Shown here: positions 27,071 through 35,446 of the stretch, piece by piece
Layout of the letters: each line of letters starts with the position of its first letter
How positions within the stretch are numbered: position 1 is the stretch's first letter
Assembly (NCBI GenBank): GCA_002418265.1
Contig: DIDS01000017.1
Location: forward strand, 79,091-143,090
Direction of reading: 5' to 3'
DNA from: Acidimicrobiia bacterium UBA5794
GTDB lineage: Bacteria; Actinomycetota; Acidimicrobiia; Spongiisociales; UBA5794
DNA length: 64,000 bases
Position numbers and translations under genes: made by a program
Notes under the pieces: generated by a model
Seen by the model: the letters and a program-made list of their open reading frames with translations, nothing else
Database searches by the model: none
What the model was told of the DNA's origin: nothing

Positions 27071-28242
27071 TTTCCCTCCAGTGTGAACACGACACTGAGA
27101 TGTCCCTCGTCGAGTTTGGCGCTCTTGACGGTTCGACGCTTCAGTGAATCCGGAAGCACCAGGCTTCGTCGGTACGGGCCGACGGTGACAAAGAGCTCAT
27201 CGTCGTGGCGCAACACCTCGACCTCACCCTTTTCGGCGAAGGGAACCGTGACAATCAACGCGACGTTGCCATCGGGTGTGTCGACCACGCGCAGTGGTTG
27301 TGCGTCGGAAAGTTGCAAGGTTGGATCGGTGTCGCCGTAGAGCTCGTGCCCAACCAGGCGTAGACGGTCGACACCGACCATCTCCTCCTCGAAGAGCCTG
27401 AGCCTTCGGATGTCGGTGCCGACGAATCCCTCGTCGATGGCGCTCAGGTGTCCCTCCTGGATCTTGCGCCATCGTTCGAAGTATGGGTCCTGAATCGTGT
27501 CAGGAAGGACACGGTTCACAATCGCACAGTCGACGCCGTACCCGAAAAGCCCGAGGTACGTATAGGTCCTCCTCGCCTCGGCGATCACCATCTTTTCAGG
27601 ATTCATCACCAGACGTGCCGACGTCACCTCAGGATCCGAGAGGATCTCCTTGATCCCGTCCAGACGTGTATAGAACGATGCAACCGCATCGAACACGGCG
27701 TCGTTGGCAACCGGCATTCCTGTCACTTTCGACAGGACGGGGCGAACAACCTTCGCGACCCGCCTCGATGCAGGGAACAACTTGTCCATATACCACGACA
27801 TGACCTCGGGAAGGCTGAGGAGCCGTAACGTTTCGGCCGTCGGCGCACAATCGACGATGATCACGTCATAGTCCCCAGACTTGGCGTGCTCGCGAACCGC
27901 TGCGAGGCTGAACAGCTCGTCCATGCCGGGGAACACCGTGAGCTCTTCGGCCTCGATGCCGTGAAGCCCCGACCAATCAAACAACTCAGTCAGATGATCG
28001 CGAACGACTCCCCAGGACTCCTCAAGCCTCATCTGGCTATCGATCTGCTGGGCATCGAGGTTCTCGACAACCGTCGTGGGAGAATCACCGAGCGGCACAT
28101 CAAACGCGTCGGCAAGCGAATGAGCCGGGTCGGTCGACATGACGAGAGTGCGATGTTGACGGTCCGCTGCCATGATCGCGGTCGCGGCCGACACCGTTGT
28201 CTTTCCAACGCCGCCCTTGCCCGTGACAAGAATGATGCGCAT
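27067..28242 (-). CDS. ArsA-family ATPase
   Basis: 391-residue P-loop ATPase of the ArsA/GET3 class. It starts MRIILVTGKGGVGKTT (deviant Walker A with KGGVGKT), followed by MSTDPAHSLADAF (switch I), the VDCAPTAETLRLL motif, and a C-terminal domain. No arsenite-binding Cys cluster or ArsB partner is present, so arsenic transport is unlikely. Actinobacterial relatives are common and uncharacterised. I start at the ATG at 28242, whose first base is the last base of the upstream stop (TGATG). Confidence 0.88.
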   Translation of the reverse strand: MRIILVTGKGGVGKTTVSAATAIMAADRQHRTLVMSTDPAHSLADAFDVPLGDSPTTVVENLDAQQIDSQMRLEESWGVVRDHLTELFDWSGLHGIEAEELTVFPGMDELFSLAAVREHAKSGDYDVIIVDCAPTAETLRLLSLPEVMSWYMDKLFPASRRVAKVVRPVLSKVTGMPVANDAVFDAVASFYTRLDGIKEILSDPEVTSARLVMNPEKMVIAEARRTYTYLGLFGYGVDCAIVNRVLPDTIQDPYFERWRKIQEGHLSAIDEGFVGTDIRRLRLFEEEMVGVDRLRLVGHELYGDTDPTLQLSDAQPLRVVDTPDGNVALIVTVPFAEKGEVEVLRHDDELFVTVGPYRRSLVLPDSLKRRTVKSAKLDEGHLSVVFTLEGK

Positions 28243-28685
28243 CAAGCGCTCTCTTCTGCTCGCTTCTTCAACCCACGCAGTGCTGTGCTGATGATCTGTT
28301 TTTCCGCCTGTCGACGCAGGAATCCCGGTACGGAAAACGCCGGGTCAACCTTGAGTGCATAGACAACCTCGGTCCCGCCGTCTTCGAGCTCATTGAACTC
28401 GTAACGTCCGACAAGCGATGTGATGTCCTCGTTCGGTATCGCTGCCCATGCAAAGCCGTTGTCGTAGTCATAGTCGTACTGGAGGGTGTACGAGATCTCT
28501 TTGATCATCGCATTGACCACAAACTCCACATCGGCTGGCCTTCCTTGGTCATCCTCTGAGACGATGGAAACAGACTTGACGCCATCGACCCATTCGGGAT
28601 ATGCCTCAAGGTCAAGCGCGACTTCGTATACATGTTGCGGCTCAGCCGAAACCTCGACTCGCTGCACGGTCCCCTCGACGGCCAT
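28242..28685 (-). CDS. SRPBCC (START-like, polyketide cyclase/dehydrase) protein
   Basis: 147-residue protein with a helix-grip fold: EVSAEPQHVYEVALDLEAYPEWVDGVKSV at the start and a C-terminal amphipathic helix. Such proteins bind hydrophobic ligands. It overlaps the ArsA-like gene by one base and starts the stretch of coupled genes on the minus strand. The pairing of a lipid-binding-like protein with an ArsA-like ATPase is recurrent in actinobacteria, from memory. Confidence 0.84.
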   Translation of the reverse strand: MAVEGTVQRVEVSAEPQHVYEVALDLEAYPEWVDGVKSVSIVSEDDQGRPADVEFVVNAMIKEISYTLQYDYDYDNGFAWAAIPNEDITSLVGRYEFNELEDGGTEVVYALKVDPAFSVPGFLRRQAEKQIISTALRGLKKRAEESA

Positions 28686-28726
28686 TGATTCTCCTTCACG
28701 GTTCGGTCAGTGGCCAAGCGTAGCGG

Positions 28727-29485
28727 TCAGACGACACAGGCGACCGAGGTGTACCGGACCTCATAGTGATACACATCATCATCGTTGGGATAGGCCCGCC
28801 TGAAGGCGGCTATCCCCCTTTCGAGCTCCTCTTCGGGAACAAGTTGAAGGGTGCTGACGAATCGTCCACGGACTCCCTGGACCCACGACCGGGCAGTTCG
28901 CTCGATCAGCTCAACTTCAGTTGTGACAGACACCGATCGACACAGCTCCCCAAGTAACGCTGCAAGGTGCTTCGGATTCGGGAAACGAGGAGTGTCAACT
29001 TCCACAACTGTGGGAAACCAATACCCGAGTGAGGTTTTCTCGATCTCGGACGGAGCGAAGGTCCAGATCTCAATCCGCCCACCGGTGCGCACACAGCGCA
29101 CCGCCTCCGGGAGCGTCAGGCGCCAATCGCCGTAGTGAACCGACGTGTGGAAATAGGCAAGACCGAACGAATCACGCGCAAATGGGAGGTTCTCCGCATC
29201 CCCACGCACAACGTCGACGTGTGCTTTTGTGCTTGCTTGTGTCGCCATGTCCGGTGAGGCATCAACAACGACGGCGTTCCGACCGGCTGCCGCCCAGACC
29301 GCTGCGTGTGCACCCGTGCCCCCACCAATGTCGAGCAGCGGATCGAGTGATGCCCGCGCGGCATTTGCTGCGCGCTGCATCGCCGCACGAGAGATCGGGC
29401 GGAACCGATATCCCCGTGCAAGTGCGTCGAGATCGATCTCAGGGATAGGTGACACTGCGACCGGTTGCCCTGAAATAGCCGACAT
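28727..29485 (-). CDS. Class I SAM-dependent methyltransferase
   Basis: About 252 residues. Motif I is LLDIGGGTGAHAAVWA (about residues 50-66), followed by VVVDASPDMATQA and a GDAENLPFARDSFGLAYF motif, the pattern of ubiquinone/menaquinone-type methyltransferases. The substrate is unknown. The ATG at 29485 gives a 47-base overlap with the upstream phosphoesterase; an in-frame GTG at 29455 would shorten it to 17 bases, so the start is uncertain. Confidence 0.8.
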   Translation of the reverse strand: MSAISGQPVAVSPIPEIDLDALARGYRFRPISRAAMQRAANAARASLDPLLDIGGGTGAHAAVWAAAGRNAVVVDASPDMATQASTKAHVDVVRGDAENLPFARDSFGLAYFHTSVHYGDWRLTLPEAVRCVRTGGRIEIWTFAPSEIEKTSLGYWFPTVVEVDTPRFPNPKHLAALLGELCRSVSVTTEVELIERTARSWVQGVRGRFVSTLQLVPEEELERGIAAFRRAYPNDDDVYHYEVRYTSVACVV

Positions 29486-30197
29486 TGCGGCACACGGTGG
29501 TTCCGACGCGCCATGTGAGCGCTGTCGGCTGGTGCACGTCTCCAAAGAAGTGCATCGCTGGTCGGTATTCCTTGATGTAGTCCAAGATCGGTTGTGATGC
29601 TTTTGGTCTGCCACCAACGACATCGTACGAGAGCACATCCACTGCCGGGGGTACATGGGTGCACAGGATGTCAACCGGACCGAGGGTTGCAAGCTTCTTG
29701 GCCATTTCCTCCTCGGAGACCTCGCCCTGTGATCCGATGAGCGGCACACCTCCTCCGGCAAACCCAACGGTGTGTCCGTCAATCTCAACGACACCGGTGT
29801 CGATGAAGGTTGCCGTTGACGGAAGGGAGTCCTTCAGCATCGAAATCTGGTCGACATTGCCGAAGGTGACATATGCCTTGTACCGCGCCAAAGCGCGTGC
29901 AACATCCGCGTATTCGGCTTGCATCCGTGCACTGATCGCAGCCCGAATCTCACCCCCGCGTTGTGCCATGAGCTGCGTCCACAATTCTGATGCTTTGTCG
30001 AACAGCCCCGCTGCTCGAAGAGCAACCAGTTCCTTGACCATCTCGACCCCAACGACATCGGGAACAATGCCCTCGTTGGTTCGATAGTCAACGAGGTTCA
30101 CGAGATCGCCGAGAACCAGCACCGTGGATCCTTCGGGTGCGACCCTGGCGAGGGCCTCATGGGCACCATGAACGTCGGCGACAACGTGAAACGTCAT
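29439..30197 (-). CDS. Calcineurin-like metallophosphoesterase
   Basis: About 252 residues. Metal-binding motifs of the family are present in order: VADVHGAHEAL, LVLGDLVN, TFGNVDQ, a CTHVPP His and a FFGDVHQP His. The start at 30197 overlaps the upstream membrane gene by ATGA. The substrate (nucleotide, protein or other) cannot be told. Confidence 0.88.
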   Translation of the reverse strand: MTFHVVADVHGAHEALARVAPEGSTVLVLGDLVNLVDYRTNEGIVPDVVGVEMVKELVALRAAGLFDKASELWTQLMAQRGGEIRAAISARMQAEYADVARALARYKAYVTFGNVDQISMLKDSLPSTATFIDTGVVEIDGHTVGFAGGGVPLIGSQGEVSEEEMAKKLATLGPVDILCTHVPPAVDVLSYDVVGGRPKASQPILDYIKEYRPAMHFFGDVHQPTALTWRVGTTVCRNVGYFRATGRSVTYP

Positions 30198-30484
30198 TGT
30201 TCGGTTGGTGGAACGACCCATCGCGCAACGGCGATGAGAGCAATACCGCCGACGACGGCTCCAGCGATGCTCAAGACCTCGGGCGCCGTCGTGTACAGCA
30301 CCGAGATGCCGGCCATACCGAACCCGATCAGTCCAGCGACAACCGATCGCCCAGTGATCCCCCATCGACGCTCAGGATCAACCCCATCCCAGCCTTCAAC
30401 GCCCGAAGCGATCGCTGTCAGAACCAGCCAGACGAGCATCAGGGCGAGACCGATCAACAGAATGATTCCGTAGAGGGCGGTCAT
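30194..30484 (-). CDS. Small integral membrane protein
   Basis: 96-residue protein with three hydrophobic segments (about 5-27, 46-64, 70-88) and a short PPTEQ tail. The stop overlaps the phosphoesterase start. No family recognised. It leads the coupled run that continues to the ROK kinase and DUF1232 genes. Confidence 0.75.
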   Translation of the reverse strand: MTALYGIILLIGLALMLVWLVLTAIASGVEGWDGVDPERRWGITGRSVVAGLIGFGMAGISVLYTTAPEVLSIAGAVVGGIALIAVARWVVPPTEQ

Positions 30485-30604
30485 TGGCTTGGCCGTGGTT
30501 GCATGTGCATGTTGCGTGTCCTCGGTCGCTGCGGGGGTCCTGTCGCAAGCACCAGCGTAGACAGGGTTGACGGCACTCTCAGGTACACGCTCGGCGATGC
30601 ACCC

Positions 30605-31702
30605 TCATGGTGCCAACACGGCGGAGATCTCTCCACAGACATCCGGATCACGTTCACGGCGACGAGCCGCTACGAGGGCCGCGTGGCCGATCTCGGAATC
30701 GCTTCGTCCGAGTGCCCAGGCTGCATGGCCCCGAAGCAGCGGGTCAGGGTGTCCGAGATATCCGCACAACAATGCGACGTCCCGTTCGGATGCCGCGTTG
30801 CCAGCGGCGATCAACGCGTTCCTCCGCACGAAGCGCATGTTTCGCTTCGGTACATACCAGTGACTGGCTATGCCGTTGAGTTCGTCGTCTGTCATTGCGA
30901 GAACCGATGCTGGGTCAAGTCGACCGCCACCAAACGACGACGATGCAACAGACAACGATCCGACAGACAATGGCACAAGAGCCTGATCGCCGGGAGGGCA
31001 GGCAACGAGGCAATCATCACAGCCATAGATTCGGTGTCCAACCGATTCCCTCAGTTCGATCGGGATGCTCCCTGGTCGTTGCAGAACAGCGGCGAGGCAC
31101 CTCGACGCGTCGAGCACACCGGGTGCGATGATCGCCCCCGTTGGGCAGGCTGGAAGACAAGCCGTGCAGCTTCCGCAGGTGCGCACCATCGGTTTGCTCG
31201 GTGCAAGGACTGCGTCGGTTACCACGGAGCCGATGAGGAACCATGGACCGTGACCCGGAGTCAGAGCCATCGTGCTCTTGCCACTCCACGCAACTCCTGC
31301 CCTGACCGCGACCGCACGATCGACCAGCCGGTCATCGTCAAACACCTGCTCGACACGGTGTCCCTCGTCGACAAGAACACCTTCCATGAGCGCAAGCGTC
31401 TCCCTGACGTTTCCATAACGGTCCCCATCGGCAAAGCGAGCAACCGAACGCCTCGGATCGTCACCATCGCCATCGACAAGGTACGGAACGGCTGCAACGA
31501 CGATGGACCTGCCCCACGGGAACGACACCAAGGGCCGGGTCGCAACATCGGGTGCAGCGTACGTGAAGCCGAGCCCTCCATTGAGTCCCTCCGACACCCG
31601 GGCCTCGATGGTCTGGGCGACCTCGGGAAAAGGCGCACAGTCGGTCACACCCAAACGGACATCGTCACCAACAACGGCTTGAAGATCGGCAAGCGTGACC
31701 AT
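30605..31702 (-). CDS. QueG-like epoxyqueuosine reductase family protein
   Basis: 365-residue iron-sulfur protein. Two ferredoxin-type clusters are visible: CGSCTACLPACPTGA (about residues 172-186) and CDDCLVACPPGD, and the C-terminal part has a HEAT-like repeat (LLRGHAAWALGR). QueG converts epoxyqueuosine to queuosine in tRNA using cobalamin. No other queuosine gene is here, so an assignment to the family, not the reaction, is safe. The ATG at 31702 starts the homology; the upstream frame runs through a hairpin repeat. Confidence 0.82.
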   Translation of the reverse strand: MVTLADLQAVVGDDVRLGVTDCAPFPEVAQTIEARVSEGLNGGLGFTYAAPDVATRPLVSFPWGRSIVVAAVPYLVDGDGDDPRRSVARFADGDRYGNVRETLALMEGVLVDEGHRVEQVFDDDRLVDRAVAVRAGVAWSGKSTMALTPGHGPWFLIGSVVTDAVLAPSKPMVRTCGSCTACLPACPTGAIIAPGVLDASRCLAAVLQRPGSIPIELRESVGHRIYGCDDCLVACPPGDQALVPLSVGSLSVASSSFGGGRLDPASVLAMTDDELNGIASHWYVPKRNMRFVRRNALIAAGNAASERDVALLCGYLGHPDPLLRGHAAWALGRSDSEIGHAALVAARRRERDPDVCGEISAVLAP

Positions 31703-31717
31703 TGGCGAAAGACTACG

Positions 31718-31750
31718 GGAACTGGGCTTCGCCAGTTCCTTCGGAATCCA
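31718..31750. repeat. Hairpin repeat between divergent genes
   Basis: 31718-31725 and 31732-31739 form an 8-bp stem, followed by a TTCGGAATCCAG stretch. It resembles the tandem hairpins at 16920-16968. It sits in the 98-base divergent gap before queG and the small zinc-type gene. Confidence 0.5.
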
Positions 31751-31800
31751 GAAAACTGTCATACCCGCTCGATAGCGTGTCTTCACATGAGGAGGCACCG

Positions 31801-31995
31801 ATGATCATTGATTGCGAAACATGCGACATGCGGCACACGCGAACCTGCGACGACTGCATCGTCACCGCCTTGGTTGGGGATCATGGGATTCTCGATCTTG
31901 CCGATGACGAACGACTGGCCATCGAAGAGATGAGCAAGATCGGCCTCGTCTCACCAATCAGACTCCGCTCCGCTCAGCTGAAAGCTGAGAGCTGA
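31801..31995 (+). CDS. Small Cys-rich protein (possible zinc knuckle)
   Basis: 64-residue protein with CETCDMRHTRTCDDC near the start (CxxC and CxxC pairs, residues 5-19), followed by an acidic helix. AGGAGG lies 10 bases upstream of the ATG at 31801. The last residues and the stop codon come from a GCTGAAAGC-type repeat, so the C-terminus may have been altered. Metal binding is inferred; function unknown. Confidence 0.72.
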   Translation: MIIDCETCDMRHTRTCDDCIVTALVGDHGILDLADDERLAIEEMSKIGLVSPIRLRSAQLKAES

Positions 31996-32008
31996 AAGCC
32001 GTAAGCTC
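31977..32008. repeat. GCTGAAAGC-type repeat at a stop codon
   Basis: Copies of GCTGAAAGC and GCTGAGAGC in tandem, containing the TGA of the small Cys-rich gene. Same family as 8574 and 16903. Confidence 0.55.
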
Positions 32009-32015
32009 CAGTCCC

Positions 32016-33056
32016 ATGAAGCTCGGACTCAATCTTGGACTCTTCGGAACTGCGGTCGCCGACAACTTTGCGCTGATCGAACACATCGAAGCGCTCGGCT
32101 ATGACAGTGTCTGGACAGCCGAGGCGTATGGATCGGATGCCGCAACGCCGCTCGCCTTCATCGCAGGACGTACCGAGAGGATCAAGCTCGGCACGGCAGT
32201 ACTCCAGATTCCGGCGCGGACCCCAGCGATGACCGCAATGACCGCAATGACCATCGACCGCCTCTCAAACGGTCGGTTCCTCCTTGGCCTCGGCGTTTCG
32301 GGACCTCAAGTGGTGGAAGGATGGCACGGTCGCCCGTACGGCAAACCACTCGGTGTTACCCGCGAGTACGTCGAGATTGTCCGAAAGATGCTTGCTCGCA
32401 CCGATCCGGTCACCTACGACGGCGAGTTCTACCAGCTTCCGTTCACCGGTGAAGGCGCATCGGGTCTCGGGAAACCGATCAAGATCATGTCGAAGCCCAA
32501 GAATCCGGATCTTCCGATCTACATTGCTGCGATCGGACCCAAAAACGTGGAGCTGACGGCGGAAATCGCCGACGGTTGGCTGCCGGTGTTCTTTTCCCCT
32601 GAACGTTCCGGTGAGGTGTACCAGCCTCAGCTGACAAGTGGTTTCTCGAAAGCCGGCGATCCAGACAAGGCAGCGCGATTCGAGATTGCCCCAACCGTGT
32701 CGGCCCTCGTGACCGACGACCTTGAGGCCGGTCGGATGCAGATGAAGCCTGCACTTGCTCTCTACATCGGTGGGATGGGAGCCAAGGGACGAAACTTCTA
32801 CAACGATCTCGCCCATCGTTATGGCTATGGCGAAGCAGCCGAAACGATCCAGGATCTCTATCTCGATGGGAAGAAGATGGAGGCCACCATGGCGGTGCCC
32901 GATGCCCTCGTCGATGAGGTGTGTCTCGTGGGATCACGCGACCGAATCAAGGATCGTCTTGAGGTGTGGCGGGAAGCGGGTGTGACAACCATGATCCTTG
33001 GAACCGGTGACATCGTCACCGGTCGCACGATCGCGGAACTCAACGCGTCGGCGTGA
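32016..33056 (+). CDS. Luciferase-like (LLM) oxidoreductase, probably F420-dependent
   Basis: 346-residue TIM-barrel enzyme of the bacterial luciferase family. It starts MKLGLNLGLFG, has AEAYGSDAATPLAFIA, the cofactor-contacting GTAVLQIPARTPAMTAMTA segment and a GLGVSGPQVVEGWHG loop, as in F420-dependent dehydrogenases. A flavin-dependent monooxygenase is the alternative. The substrate is unknown. It is convergent with the sensor kinase 74 bases away. Confidence 0.82.
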   Translation: MKLGLNLGLFGTAVADNFALIEHIEALGYDSVWTAEAYGSDAATPLAFIAGRTERIKLGTAVLQIPARTPAMTAMTAMTIDRLSNGRFLLGLGVSGPQVVEGWHGRPYGKPLGVTREYVEIVRKMLARTDPVTYDGEFYQLPFTGEGASGLGKPIKIMSKPKNPDLPIYIAAIGPKNVELTAEIADGWLPVFFSPERSGEVYQPQLTSGFSKAGDPDKAARFEIAPTVSALVTDDLEAGRMQMKPALALYIGGMGAKGRNFYNDLAHRYGYGEAAETIQDLYLDGKKMEATMAVPDALVDEVCLVGSRDRIKDRLEVWREAGVTTMILGTGDIVTGRTIAELNASA

Positions 33057-33130
33057 GCCACGAGTGATCTGACGCACTCACACGCTGAAACACTCACACA
33101 CTGGTACAAGCTCGCACTGGTACAAGGACG

Positions 33131-35404
33131 CTAGGAAGCCGCTCTGGCCTTCGAGGCCTCCGCGCTGGGAACCGACAGGCGGAAGGTGCAGCCCTCCGAC
33201 GGTACATAGCTGAGCGATCCTCCCATCAATTCAGCCAGGCGTTTCGACAGAGTGAGTCCGAGTCCGACTGATCCGGGAACCACCTGAGATGACGATGACC
33301 GTCCGTATGGCTCAAAAATCGCTTCAAGATCATGCTCAGGAATCCCCGGCCCATCGTCAGAGACGTCAAGGTAGGTGAACCCATCATCAGAACCGAACGA
33401 CACACGCACCCGTTTGCCGCCATAGCGCATGGCGTTCGTGAGCAGGTTCCTGATGACCTGACGTACCCGAACAGGATCCGCGAACGCCGCCGAAGGCACG
33501 TCATCCACGCTGAGATCAACTCCCTCGGGTACGGCGAGTAACGAGGCAACGCTCGCCGCGAGCAATGAAAGATCGGTGCGTTGAGGAAACACGGCAACGG
33601 ATCCTTCCCCGGATCGTGCGGCAATCAGAAGATCTTCCACAAGGTCCGCCATTTCGCGGCTCTCGTCAGCGATCACTCCGATGAGCTGGTCCCGTTCCGT
33701 GCTGTCGATTCCAACGTCATTCTCACGGAGCTCCTCGGCGAGACCGACCACTGCAGTCAGTGGTGTGCGAAGCTCGTGGCTGACAGAGGCGATCAACTGA
33801 TCCTTGGAATTGAGCAGCGATTCGAGCCTGACGCGGCTTTCAGATCGTTCGTAGTACGCACCAAGAATGTCAGCAATCGTCCGCAAGAATGCCGCGTCCC
33901 GCTTCGACCATGACCGCGATGCCCGCCTTCGAAGGAACCCAACGGATCCGTACCAACCACTGGCGACCTCGATCCCGATGATGAGCTCGGCATTCGTTCC
34001 ATCCATCGTGCGGGCGAGCGACCCCTGGTGGATGGCGTCCTGCACCGTCGGCATGGTGCCGTACGAGGTTGTTTCACCGACGGGATGGATCGGCACCAGT
34101 CCCGGCTGCACCCAATTCGTCGTGACCCGCGCCGAGGGATAATCATCTGGCACATGGATGGTTTGGGTGATGTACACCTCATCGACACGAGCGGCGATAC
34201 CGATCGACTCAAGAGCACCGTCAACGCCAACACCTCGCTCCCCCAATAGAGAGGTCGACGCCTTTGCAAGTGCCTCCTCATATCGGAGACGTCCATCGAG
34301 CGAACCAATCAACGAGTCACGAACCCGTAGGTCCTCGACACGCTGCCAAAAGGCAGCCGTCAAATCAGCGAGTGTGCGCATCAACGTGAGTTCGTCATAT
34401 TTCCAATGACGATCCGCCACAGCGTCCGCTATGCCGATCACGCCGACCCATGTGTTGTTGGCAAAGATCGGAACGTTGACCTCGCTGCGAGCACCGCCCT
34501 CACCGGATCGATCGAGATCGGTTCCGGATGCCTCGGCAACACGAAACAAGAACGGTGCGCCCCCCTCAAGGTGTGAACGCGCCTCAGGCATTGAGCGCCA
34601 AGGTGTTTTGGCATTGCGAACAAACGTTGGATGGACGGCATCTGAGGTTGTCACGCTTTCGACGACCACCGCGTTGAGACCATCAGTGCCGTCCTCAACG
34701 TTCTGTTCGACGAAGGCAATCGGTGCGCCGATTGCTTCACGGATCGCCTCGAGGGCAAACGCGAGTGCTCGTGCGTCGTCCTCGGCTACCAGTGCCCTCG
34801 ACGCAACCGCAACCGCGTTGGACATCTTGACTCGCCGTTCCTCCTGTTCCGCCCGCTGTCGGATCGACGAGACGAATCGTCTGACGATCTCGATGGTCGC
34901 GACGCCGAACACAACCACTGCCATGGCTCCCGCAGCAACCATCCGTTCCATCGGGGGCTCTGGTATGTCGAACAACGCGGGCGCGACGGTCGCGAACGCA
35001 CCCATCGCCAGCGCATAGAACCCAACCGGCCATGCCCGTGTCGATCTTCCAAGTACCGCGACAAGGACCACGAAGTAGGCAGTCACCATCGAGACACCCA
35101 CCGGAGGGACCCCCGACAGAACGCAGGCCGCACCCGCAATCGTGATGTCGACCACAAGCGTGAGCGCCGCCCCCTTGCGACGTGTCTTGATCGCAAGATG
35201 AGCATCAGCGGCGACGAGAGCGGTCACCAGAGATATCCCGATGAGCGTTGGCCACACCAACACAAGGCCGACAACGAATGCCGTCGTTGCCGAGAACGCC
35301 GCAACCGCACGGCGCAGGGTGTGCCATTGCATCAGCACCGAAGCACGCGTCGCTTCGCGCTGGATGGCACTGTTCAGTTGAGGTCTCTGGAGGGTGGTTG
35401 CCAC
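33131..35404 (-). CDS. GAF-containing sensor histidine kinase
   Basis: 757-residue membrane sensor. Five or six membrane segments occupy residues 35-170. Two GAF-type domains follow (about 195-355 and 370-520), then HisKA with the phospho-acceptor His543 in SVSHELRTPL and an ATPase domain with N (NLLTNAMRYG), G1 (DDGPGIP) and G2 (GLGLTLSKRL) boxes. No receiver domain or adjacent response regulator is present, so its partner lies elsewhere. Ligand unknown; the GAF domains suggest a small-molecule or redox signal. Confidence 0.88.
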   Translation of the reverse strand: MATTLQRPQLNSAIQREATRASVLMQWHTLRRAVAAFSATTAFVVGLVLVWPTLIGISLVTALVAADAHLAIKTRRKGAALTLVVDITIAGAACVLSGVPPVGVSMVTAYFVVLVAVLGRSTRAWPVGFYALAMGAFATVAPALFDIPEPPMERMVAAGAMAVVVFGVATIEIVRRFVSSIRQRAEQEERRVKMSNAVAVASRALVAEDDARALAFALEAIREAIGAPIAFVEQNVEDGTDGLNAVVVESVTTSDAVHPTFVRNAKTPWRSMPEARSHLEGGAPFLFRVAEASGTDLDRSGEGGARSEVNVPIFANNTWVGVIGIADAVADRHWKYDELTLMRTLADLTAAFWQRVEDLRVRDSLIGSLDGRLRYEEALAKASTSLLGERGVGVDGALESIGIAARVDEVYITQTIHVPDDYPSARVTTNWVQPGLVPIHPVGETTSYGTMPTVQDAIHQGSLARTMDGTNAELIIGIEVASGWYGSVGFLRRRASRSWSKRDAAFLRTIADILGAYYERSESRVRLESLLNSKDQLIASVSHELRTPLTAVVGLAEELRENDVGIDSTERDQLIGVIADESREMADLVEDLLIAARSGEGSVAVFPQRTDLSLLAASVASLLAVPEGVDLSVDDVPSAAFADPVRVRQVIRNLLTNAMRYGGKRVRVSFGSDDGFTYLDVSDDGPGIPEHDLEAIFEPYGRSSSSQVVPGSVGLGLTLSKRLAELMGGSLSYVPSEGCTFRLSVPSAEASKARAAS

Positions 35405-35446
35405 GTATGGCCTTCGGTCGCTCCCATCTCTATCGGTCCTTTGAGT

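Noticed and set aside
27067..28242. Arsenite efflux (arsA) assignment
   Set aside because: No arsenite-binding cysteines, no arsB, arsR or arsD nearby; only the ATPase fold is shared.
30137..31804. Plus-strand open frame of 555 codons opposite queG
   Set aside because: It lies opposite the QueG-like gene, which has clear iron-sulfur motifs, and its own translation is Arg/Cys-rich with no family sign. It is an antisense shadow.
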